DNA from: Anastrepha obliqua
Lineage: Eukaryota; Arthropoda; Insecta; Diptera; Tephritidae
Assembly (NCBI RefSeq): GCF_027943255.1
Contig: NC_072893.1
Span: 116,621,784-116,685,783, forward strand
Direction: 5' to 3'
Length of the DNA stretch: 64,000 bases
Shown here in pieces: positions 1-10,400 of this stretch. The notes beneath the pieces are model-generated. The model was not told the origin of the DNA. It saw only the letters and a list, made by a program, of their open reading frames with translations, and ran no database searches. Position numbers and translations under genes: made by a program. Each line of letters begins with the position of its first letter. Position 1 is the first letter of the stretch.

Positions 1-431
1 TGCTATATTAATTATTTTTATCATTTTTTTAATTTTTTAGGTTATGTTATTCTCATTGTATTTTTAATTATTTATTTTTTATTTTCTCAGTTTATTTATT
101 AGTTTTTATTTTATTATTTTTGCTTATTTTGTTTTATTATGCATTTTTTATATTTAACGTTTCGCTTAAGTTTTATGATTTCGCTCGAACTCTACTTCAT
201 AGTTTTTTTTATTTAATTAGTCCCGTTTAGCTTATGTATTTCTTTTTGCAATATTAATTATTTTTATCATTTTTAAATTTTTTTACGTTATCTTTTTAAT
301 TTATGTACTCTCAGTTTACCTATATTATTTTTGTTGTAATTAATTACCATTTATTTTTCCATCAAGTTTTAATTTATTTTATATTACTATTAAAAATTAC
401 TACTGCACTTAGCTTTTTTTTAACTTAAAAT
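1..431. other. AT-rich intergenic DNA
   Basis: Dominated by T-rich runs with frequent TTATTTTT motifs. No open frame with protein-like composition and no recognisable element is visible here. Confidence 0.6.
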
Positions 432-712
432 TATGTGCCCTAGAAGAATGGCATTCGCATGGGCACGCATTCGAGACCCACTGAGAGCATGAAACACCAA
501 ATGATAGAAAATATTTTTTCCAAATGCTGTTGTTGCCCCTCGGTAGGCAATGGCAAACCTCCTTGCGTATTTCTGCCATGAAAAATCTTCACATAAAAAA
601 CCATCTGCCGCTTAAAGGCTGCATAAAATTGTAGGCCTCTCCATTTTTGGAAGAACACCAATGCGCACACCACAAATAGAGGACAGAAGCCCGGCCAATT
701 ATATATTTATAT
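432..712 (+). mobile_element. Damaged copy of the tRNA-derived SINE family
   Basis: Aligns by eye with the better copy at 11979-12300. The shared landmarks are a degenerate B-box (gcattcgagaccc), the block reading gcccctcggtaggcaatggc, tatttctgccatgaaaaa, the gcgcacaccacaaata block and the cggccaattatata tail. The A-box region is not recognisable, so it is probably inactive. No target-site duplication was identified. Confidence 0.7.
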
Positions 713-865
713 GATATTGGAAAGTTTCCTTCATACAAAGCAGATGCGGACGTCAGAAGTAATGAATAACACCTCGACGAAAGGGAATTGTCAAAAATTA
801 ACTAGAATTTTGAGCCACGTGAAACTTGCACTTTGCTATACTTATGTATGTATATTGAATGGACT

Positions 866-1118
866 AAAAAATTGCACGAATCTCGGTGGAACACCAAAAT
901 TAAGAAAAAGTTTTTTTCTAATAGCTTTTGCCCCTCGGCAGGCAATGACAAACCTCCGAGTGTATTTCGGCCATAAACAAAGCTTTTCATAAAAAATATC
1001 TGCGGATCGGAGTCGGCTTGAAACAGTAGGTCCCTCCATTTGTGGAACAACATCAAGACGCACACCACAAATACAGAGGAGCTCGGCCAAATACCCAAAA
1101 ATGGTGTACGCCAATTAA
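866..1118 (+). mobile_element. 5'-truncated copy of the same SINE family
   Basis: Begins at the B-box region (cacgaatctcggtggaacacc) and carries the conserved body: gcccctcggcaggcaatg, cctccgagtgtatttc, ggtccctccatttgtggaac and gcgcacaccacaaata. It ends in ggtgtacgccaatt. The tRNA-like head is missing. It lies about 150 bp from the first damaged copy, in the same orientation. Confidence 0.75.
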
Positions 1119-2770
1119 ATGTTTTCTAAAAATATTGATTGAAAAGTTGAAAAATTTGATGACAATTTTTTGAAATTTGTTAAATTTTTGAGAATTTTGT
1201 ACAAAATTTGGGCCTTTTTACTTTTATTTTATTATTTATTCTATACTCCTTTCAGAGCTTAAGGATTCAACCAGAATTTTCCAAACGTGTTTATTTCGAG
1301 TCAGTTCATTAAACAATTTTCCTATTTTAAAAATTTTTTTTTTAATTTAAAGAAAAATTTAAAAAGCAATATTAAATACAAAAAAATAGTTAATACCAAA
1401 ACTGTTTTAAGTCAATTAAAATTTAGTATTTTTATATAGTTTAGTTGTTAATTAAATCAATTATTTTTTCCTCACATAATTTAGCTTATTTTATTTAATT
1501 ATCGACTTATTTTTTCTTTGTTTTTCAGTTAAAAATTTCATATTATTTCCTTTGTCCTTATGTTATTATCATCATTTTTTAAGCAATTTTAGTCTTATTT
1601 TACTTTCTCACCATTTAACTTTTTTATTATTATTTATTATTTTGACTTTGACTTTTTTATATTTATTTTTCGAGTTCAAGAATTTTAAGAAGCACTTGAC
1701 AAGCATCAAAATAAGGAGCATTTTACATGTCGTTGTAGAAAATTAAAATTATTTTTGTAAAATATTTAATTTGTCTTACACATAAATTTACAAAAAAAAA
1801 AAAAAAAAAACAACAACAAAAATTAGCGACAGTAGTGTGGAGAAAAGAGTGTATAATATCTTTTTCAGTTAAAAAACAAAATATTTTTCGATACAAAATG
1901 CCGAAATGTGCCGACTTATAATTAGACCAAATAGGGTCACGGTTGGTAATTTGCACACCTAATCCATTACAAAATTTGTAATTTAAGTAAAGTATTTTTG
2001 TGACTTTTCTTACAAGCACCCAGTTTGGGGAATGAGCCGGAAGTCAGGACACGGAAATTTTAGCTGTGTTTTGCTTCGATTTTATTCACTATTCCAATTT
2101 TCCGCAACTTGCTTTTAATTTTTTTTTTTTTGCTTTTAATTTTTTTGTTGGAAATATTTTTTTTTTTCTTTTAATTTTTGTCTTCGAATTATTATTATTT
2201 TCGTTTGTACGCAAATATTCGATAGCGACTGTTTTATAAGTCGATGGTGTGTTAGTCGAGCGCTGCTCCCAGCAAAATAAACAAATGTACACATATTGTA
2301 TATGTATATATGTAGCTATGTATGTGTGTGTGCGTATACACATACACATACACACGAATTTATTTTTTACAAAAAAATATGAATGAAAAAGTAGTTTATG
2401 TACTATTTTGTAGTTTATGTTATTAAAATATATTTCATTTAACAATTCCATTGGCATTCAAATTAAATTAAAAAAATAGTTTGCGCTAGGAAAATGCTTA
2501 AGTATAATTTTGTCAACACTTCACCCCACTGTACACGGTGTGCTATAGAATGGTCACGCGTCACTCACAACTCTACGCACCTATTCAATAACGAGTCCTT
2601 TCGTACTTATCGTTAAAATCGACATATATTCGTATGCACACTAGTATTTAATCATTTATTTTACTATTTAAGTCTTCTATTATATACGTTTTTTTTCATT
2701 TTCTTGTTTTTATAATTTTTTTTTTTATTTTTTGTCTGATTTTTTTACTAATTTACTTCACGCGCAGCTG
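1119..2770. other. AT-rich spacer and 3' flank of su(s)
   Basis: Mostly A/T homopolymers with a short microsatellite zone around 2290-2355. The part adjoining 2771 should hold the su(s) 3' UTR. On the minus strand AATAAA motifs can be read near 2655-2660 and 2081-2086, but which one is used cannot be decided. The open frames here are A/T-run artefacts (Lys- or Phe-rich) and are not called. Confidence 0.5.
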
Positions 2771-4453
2771 TTAAATAAAGTGCCTACGATTGTTTGGATT
2801 TCGTCTATTATGCCCGCCATCCATATTGAAATTACGGGGTCCTCCACCGCCACCACCACCCATGTGCTGTTGTGGGAAATTTAAGAAACCATTGAAACCC
2901 ATTCCCGGCCCTGCATCAAGCAGACCCCGTCCAGCACCTTGAAAGTTGCCTACGCCCGCACCCACATTGAAGGGATTGAAGTTACCAATTGGTGGCATGC
3001 CGAGCAAACTGGGTCCATCTAGCCGTGGCGGCATTGCCGACGCCGCAGCTGCGATAGGCGCACGTAAATTCGCCAGACCACCGCCGAAAAGTGGTGGCGG
3101 AAATCGGAAATCAAATGGCGGGTTCACGAAGTTAAATCCGGAATTGGGCATGTCGAATTGTGGATTGGGGAAGTCTAATTGTTGCATAAAATCGCCGCGC
3201 GCTTCGGCCTTCGCATTCATGTCGCATTCTTCCGTTTTATCAGACTCGATTTTATTCACCTCACCATTTTCATCAATGAAAATGCCAAGACTGATGAGTA
3301 TGTGATCGATTATTTTCTTATTACAATTGATGAAATTGAAATTCTTATCAGGCGAATTATCCTGGTGGAAGCGTCGGAGCTCGGTGATAAGTCGCGCCAA
3401 TTCTTGATTATATTGTATTTTCATATTTGAACTCAAGTCACGATACCATGCGGCATTTTGCATTTTGTCACGCATTGTCTTACCCAGGCCGGCAATTTTC
3501 GTAATGACGCTATCGGCAGCAGCGTTGCCGCCACTACCCGCAGCACCGCCACTACTTTTCTCAGCTTCATTCGCTTTCGCTGCGGCAGCCGTTGCCGCTG
3601 AGGCTGCGGCGCATCTAGGGTCCAAACGTGGATCCGACCGGGATGTTGTGCTCGGCGCCGTTGGTTTGCTAACACTCGGACGGCGTTCACTTGTTGCTAC
3701 ACTGGCGGTGGTGCTACTGGGTGGTGTATAATATTTGGGAGATTCTTCAGCCTCTGGTGAAGCGATGGTGTTGCTCAGTTTGCGACCCGCACGCTTTAAA
3801 GCAACAGTGGTGGCACGTGTCTCTGGCAAGCCGAGTATGCGTCGTACACGGGGATCGGCTGTTTGCGTGGTGGCACGCAGGCTGCGACGCAATTCAGCAT
3901 AGTTTGCCGGGGGCATTGAGAATTCGCGCACCTTATATGTCATTGGCAGGTGAGATGTATACGAGGCATCGATTTCAGTGGCGGGTGTGTAATTCGTGAC
4001 GGCTTGGAAGGGCAACAGGTTGCCACTACTGCCGATACAACGCATATCCTTATCGGATTTAGCGCTCCTCGCCGACTGCTGACGCTCATCCTCTTCAACT
4101 TGAGCAACATTGAAATCATACATTGTTTTGCGCTCATAAATAGGTTGTTTAACGATGGCGGGCGCATCATCATTGTCAGCGGAATCTGAAGCTTCCGGTG
4201 TAGTGGATTGCGAGCGGGTTGGCGTGTGTGAGCGGGAACGTGAGCGCGAACGGGAGCGAGAACGTGAACGGGAGCGACCTCTTGTACGTGGTGGTGCATA
4301 CAAACGTTCATTGCGCTGATAATTATCGTTGCTATTTGTAATTGATGACTTCTTTTCATCGTTCTTTTTGAAATCGTTCGCACTTGTTCGGAACGGATTG
4401 AAAGGATTCAAGTGCAGACCCAGTCTGGAAGCCAAGTCGCTAGTTTTCGGCGG
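2771..4453 (-). CDS. su(s): su(s) exon 7 (last), RS tract and Gly/Pro-rich C-terminus
   Basis: The acceptor is TTCTACCAG|CCG. It encodes PPKTSDLASRLGLHLNPFNP, then an alternating Arg/Ser tract around 4200-4280, a region containing DPRVRRILGLPETRA, an Ala-rich segment, a conserved-looking segment (MRDKMQNAAWYRDLSSNMKI), and a Phe/Asn/Gly-rich tail with a poly-Gly run ending RRHFI and TAA at 2773-2771. RS-type repeats are typical of nuclear RNA-processing factors. Several long plus-strand frames over this exon are shadows. Confidence 0.9.
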   Translation of the reverse strand, partial: PPKTSDLASRLGLHLNPFNPFRTSANDFKKNDEKKSSITNSNDNYQRNERLYAPPRTRGRSRSRSRSRSRSRSRSHTPTRSQSTTPEASDSADNDDAPAIVKQPIYERKTMYDFNVAQVEEDERQQSARSAKSDKDMRCIGSSGNLLPFQAVTNYTPATEIDASYTSHLPMTYKVREFSMPPANYAELRRSLRATTQTADPRVRRILGLPETRATTVALKRAGRKLSNTIASPEAEESPKYYTPPSSTTASVATSERRPSVSKPTAPSTTSRSDPRLDPRCAAASAATAAAAKANEAEKSSGGAAGSGGNAAADSVITKIAGLGKTMRDKMQNAAWYRDLSSNMKIQYNQELARLITELRRFHQDNSPDKNFNFINCNKKIIDHILISLGIFIDENGEVNKIESDKTEECDMNAKAEARGDFMQQLDFPNPQFDMPNSGFNFVNPPFDFRFPPPLFGGGLANLRAPIAAAASAMPPRLDGPSLLGMPPIGNFNPFNVGAGVGNFQGAGRGLLDAGPGMGFNGFLNFPQQHMGGGGGGGPRNFNMDGGHNRRNPNNRRHFI

Positions 4454-7400
4454 CTGGTAGAAAATAGAGAAGGAGTATATGCAATATTTTATATGTGAGA
4501 TATACCATGGATCCAAAAAAAATTAAAAAAAGTAGTTTTAGACTACTTCATTGCCATAGCCTATAAACTTGTACGCGGATTTCCATAAATACGTACCTCA
4601 TCGTTTACAATATCGTTTTCATTATTCGTTATTGACGGACGCGGGGTATCTTCATGCTCCAAGTTACCATCATCTATAACTAGCTGCTCTTCATCACGCT
4701 CATCATCAACTGAAAAAAATAAATACATTTTTCTATCAATCAAATGTCTTTAGAGGGGCTTCTTTGGGATGAAAATTGGGGAATTTTCAAGTTAAAGGTC
4801 TTAATTAGGTTATCCGGATCGTTCCGGTAACGTTGAACCGACTGTCGTGGTAACGTATTCGTTAAGTCCTGCGAGGTCGGCCCAAGAAGCACGCACTTTC
4901 GTCGGGCTGACTTCAAAGGGAGAGGGATTTTGAATGTTAGACATGTCGGACATGAGTTGAGTAGGTCGTAATCTTTCATAGCCTCGTTGTTGTTGTTGTA
5001 GCAGCTTAAACATTCTAGATACATGTAAGGGAAATGCTGCTGAAGAAATAGTCCTTGGCCGGATATAAATCCGGTTCGTTCCGGTAACGTAGAGCCGACT
5101 ATCGTGGCGATCTGCCACCTCTCAGTTGAAAAGTTTGGTGAGATACGGTTCACTAGACAGAGTGGGCAGCCCTTGGTCGGGAAAAACCCGAGTCATTCCG
5201 GTAACATAAAACCGACTGCCGTGGCGATTTGCCACCCTCAACTGTGACTAAATATACTTTGAACATAAGCAAACTATTAAGAAAGTTATTTCCTTTCACT
5301 TAGTGAAAAAGTATACTAAATTAAAAACTTTGATGCCGTTTTTTAAAAATTTTGATTTTTTTAGTTACGACCTTCTTCTAGCAAACGACTGACTGTAAAT
5401 GGCAATGTTTTTGCATCAGTTTGAAATATTTAACCTTCGGTAATTCGGCAACTGCGCATTTTTTCTAAAACTTCAGTTCATTTCAAAATCTAGGTAATAT
5501 ATTCTCTCATAGGCAAACACTTTTTTCAGCACATATCACAATTCCTCGAGAATTTTTTTTTAATTTTTTTCTCTTGAGCGGACAACTCTCCCGTAAGACG
5601 TTAACCATCCCATAACATATTTTTAACTTTTTCACACTTTTCTCATAAGCGGACACCTTCCATTAGCGTAAACATTTTTAAGTCCCTTAGGTGTTCGCTT
5701 GAGAGAGTATACTGTACAAAATTTTTTTTACTCACATGCATCACTGCGATCGAATGCCAAATTCGAGTCCTTTAAATATTGCGAATAATCGACACGCACC
5801 ACTCCATTGCTGCTATTGCTATTCGAATTCGAGCAAGCGTAATTGTCTTTGTCCAACTCCAAAGTATCGTTCACTTTATTTCGCGTTGAAGCGCCAGCAG
5901 CCGATGTGGCTTTCGTCGCCACTGTAGTTGTAGAACTAGGAATAGAACGCATATCAACATCGCGTGTCGTAGGACTAGAGACATACATTTACGTAGAATG
6001 GGAAGTAAAAACAAATGAAATAAATACAATTAAATAAGATAGTAGGCATGACAAATAATATGAAAATTTACGCTACATAGAGAGAGAGAGAGAGAGAATG
6101 AATGAATGATATTAGAGCTAAATAAATTAAGAAGGCATGAAAGATAGGACCCCACACATAGGTATAAGCATACAATGGAAAGAAAAAAAAGATAAAACAT
6201 GCCAATAAGATATACCTGGGTATGCAAAGAAAGATATTTTTAAATGATGATAATTTAATTTATTACATATTTAAGTTTTATAATTTCATTAATTCGATAC
6301 AAAAAAAAAATATAAAAAAAATGTTTAAACTACTAGGGCGTGCAAATAAATATTTCGTTAAACCAACTACAACAGTAAAATTTATGCGACCACTAATATT
6401 TGTCTTATTTAATAGAAGCGAAAATATTAGTTTGGGGAAAACGAAATCCATTATTTTCTTGCTAGTTGGCTGTAGTGATCGATAAATATCTCGTAAAGTA
6501 TCGATCAAACAATTTAACATTTATATCGTACTCGTTGACAAGGTGACATTTTACACAAAAAAATAAAAAATATGTTACTGTTTTACTTGTTCGCTCCATT
6601 TAGTTGTGAGTAACAGGGTAAAATTGCCGATAAGCTTGCCAGGAAGGGGTCAACAGAACCGGTTCCTCATCTCAGACAGTCTCATCGTGTGCTATTTTAA
6701 TATGTCAATACGATATAAACAGAACGTTTAAGGTGATGGGAATCCACCGCCATTCAATTTCCAAACTCATTGCGTTGTTCACTGGTCACTGGGTGATTGG
6801 TACTCATGCGGAGAAGCTTGAAATTCCGTACACCCCCTATTGCAGAAGCTGTGGGGATCCTGCAGAGAAAGAGACTGTTGAACACTTTCTCTGCAAATGT
6901 TCGGCTCTGGCGGCTAGGCGCTTGAGATTCCTTAGCGTGCCCTTTGGGGACGGCTTGAAGAAATTCTCAAGCCTAGATCACTTTTCTCTCCTCCACTACA
7001 TCAACAGCACTGGATGGCTGTAGACGGTTTTCTCTTCCCTAAATTTTTTCGCAGGTAGTGGTCCACATTATGGTATCAAAACGGCGCGTAAGTGCTACTT
7101 GTAGTGTATCTGGAGTACTCTTGCCATCTAACCTACCTACCTACCTACAGGGTATTACCAATAGAAGTCAACAAAGAGAAGATTCGCTGCATTTTACAGT
7201 TTTTCTTTGATAAAGGCGAAAATGCAAGCCAGGCCACTGAAATTGTTAGTGGTGCTTATGTTGCCGATATTGTAACAACTAATTACGTGCAATTTAGGCT
7301 TCCTTGATTCCCTGCAGGCATTTTTGATGTTAAAGAAAATGGCGAGAATGTCGCTAAAAATCACAGAAATAATCGAAGTTGACCGGCATGTTAGTAGTCG

Positions 7401-10400
7401 TAGCATCGCCCAGGAGCTAAAAAACGTCCATGAAACAGTTTCAAACCATTTCCCTCAAACTAATAATAATATTAAACCTTCGTATGGAAGTACAAAATAA
7501 AGCAAACCTTAACGTATAATATTATCTTTTTACTACTTACAGGTTATTCTCACTATCATTTTTCGCCCCGCTCTCCATTCTGCTTTGCACCTTCTTTTGC
7601 ACTTCGCTTATTTCCACGAAATCAATGCCAACCTGCTGCAACTGACCGATAGTCATCTGATTGACTTCCTGCAAATTGGTTATACCCAAACGGGTGAGTT
7701 TCTCTATGTGTTCCGCTTTCATAATGCCTTCAAGATTTTTCAAATCCAAATAACTAGGTAGCTGTGTATTATTATCTGGCACTGGAGATGTGGTATCATC
7801 TGGTGTTGGCGAATCAGCCCAACGTGATTTACGATGTTTATCGAGACCAATTAGTGACACTGGTGGCTTCACAACAATATCGAATAGCGAGGGTATGTTA
7901 TTGTGTGGTTGTTGTTGTTGTTGTTGCTGCTGCTGCATTTGATGTTGATGTTGATGATGATCATTTTGCGTATTACCATTTTGGCCACGACGATTATTAC
8001 CAGTTGGTATATTGACTATCGCACTCCAGGTATTCTCAACTTTATATTCTTTACAGAGCTCCTCATTACGTTTAGTCATCAATAATATGGCCGTTTCACG
8101 TGATATTCGCTTAAAATTTCCGAGTATCTCTTTTGGCGCGGTTTCTAAATGCTTCAAAAGTATGTTGCGCAACTGCTCGGACAACGGTGCTGCATGCATG
8201 AATTTACATGTTTCCTTATTGGGACAATCCTGGCCGAGATAGTAGTATTTGCATGGAAAATCTGAATGCATGTAGGAACATTTATCTTTTTTGGCACAAC
8301 ATTCCATTAGGTAGAATTTACAAAGCTCTAATTTGCGCGGTTCCTGACGATGCTTATCGTCCTGTAAACGAAAAATGTAAAAAATTGTTGTATTTATAAT
8401 TAATTAGTTCGAAATTTAATGCAATGCTTTTCAAAATTGAAATACATACGGTTGAATCGCGTCGCGAACGCTTCTCTGGTGCAGCACCGCCACGTGAGCT
8501 ATCTTCACGACTACGCGCCCGTCGATCGCGTCCACGTTTGCGATCCTTTTTACCGCGCCTCCGACGACGTTTCGTATCACCACCACCACCGCCGCCACCG
8601 CCACCCCTCTCACCACCGTCATCTAAAGAATCACAACTATCGTAGGAAGTATACGATTCGTCGGCTGAATCGTAAGGAGGATAAACGGGTGGTGCATACT
8701 TAGGCACAGGTGTACTGGACGGACTACCACCGACTACATTCAGCATTTCAAAATCATCCTCGTCATCGTCCAGTGTGATGGGCGGATCAAAAGTTTCTGG
8801 TGAAGCATAGCGACCTTTTTCCTGAAGAAGAGCAAGAATTAAATTTAGTTTTTTGATGGCGGAAAGAAATACTGATTGTGAAAAACAATGAGAAGTTATT
8901 AAATATACGAAAAAAATAAATAAATCATATATAAAAACCAAAATAAAAACTTCAATAATTAAAAAAAAAAAAGTATAATAAATAAAAATGTTAAATAAAA
9001 AAACTTTTAAATACGAAACAAAAAAAAATATTGATATAAAATTAAAAAAAAAATGAATTTTATAAAAAACAAAAATAAAAAATTAAAAAAAAAATTGAAG
9101 AAATTTAAAAAATTAAAAATTATTTTGTTTAATCAAATTAAAAATTAATTTTTTTTAATCAAATTCAAAATTAATTTTTGTTAATCAAATTAAAAATTAT
9201 TTTTTTTAATCAAATTAAAAATTAATTTTATTAAAGTAAATTATATTATCAATTAAATATAATAAATTATATTATTGATTCATTTAATAAAATTAAAAAA
9301 AAAATTTAATTGATTTTAAAAAAATTTAAAAATTTAATTTTTTTTACACTTTATTAAACATTTTTTTTTAATTTTATATTTTCGTTTTTTATAAAATTAA
9401 TTTTTTTCTAATTTTATTTCAATTTTTTGTTTTTTATTTAAAATAGTTTTTTTTATTATTCAAGTTTTTATTTTTCTTTAATTGTCTATGTTTGTTTTTA
9501 TATAAGATTTATCTATTTTTTTCGTATATTTAATAACTTCTCATTGATTAAATTAATTATTATTGATTATTAAATTAATAAAATTAAAAAACATTCATTT
9601 TTAATTTGATTAAAAAAAATTAATTTTTTTATTTTAATTTTTAATTTTTTTTTTTTGTTTTTTGTTTTTTTATAAAATTCATTTTTTTTGTAATTTTATT
9701 TCAATTTTTTGTTTTTTATTTAAAATTTTGTTTTTTATTCAACAATTTTTTTTTATTTAAATTTTTTTTTTAATTTTAAATATACGGAAAAATACATATT
9801 TTATTAACTTGGATTAAATTGAATTAAAGGAAATCGTAATTTTGATTTCGTCTGGCCACCATTTAGTTGAAACTGGTAAAAGGTTTTTAAAGATTAAATT
9901 TTACTATAATTTATTTTTTTTATTTTATTGTAATTTTTATTTATTATGCAATTATGAAAATTTTTATTACTTTTAATTTTATGTACTACATGTTTTAAAG
10001 CCTTTCGTGGCTTTTAGCAACTTCATTTATCGCTTCAAATTTTCAATGTTAACATATTACCTTATCTTTGCGCTCCTTTTCCTTCTCTTTTTCCTCACGC
10101 TGCTTTTTGCGTTTTCGCCGCCTACTACTTCTGCCCTGTCCATGAATTTGCACCGCTGAATCGGATTCTTTGGCCTCCTGACGTGATTCCAAGCATTTGG
10201 GCATTTGTGGCTTGACACCAGACTTTTTCAAAACGTTTGACAACAATTTCTCAACCTCTTCCATGTAATCATCTATTTTGAAAAAAATAAAAAATAAAAT
10301 TATTAAATTAAAATTTCCCTTTTAACACAAAAGTTAGGAAAAAAAGTAAAGATCGCCAATAATTGTTTTTCATTTAGCGCAACTTGCAACGTTATTGGTT

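Noticed and set aside
2089..2457. 122-residue minus-strand frame
   Set aside because: Composed of Lys/Asn runs from A/T homopolymers and a CA/TA microsatellite.
2946..4189. Several plus-strand open frames of 79-119 residues
   Set aside because: Shadows of the minus-strand su(s) last exon, whose domains and splice phases are clear.
7764..8703. Plus-strand frames rich in Val, Ala or Pro
   Set aside because: Antisense of su(s) poly-Gln, poly-Gly and Arg-rich tracts.
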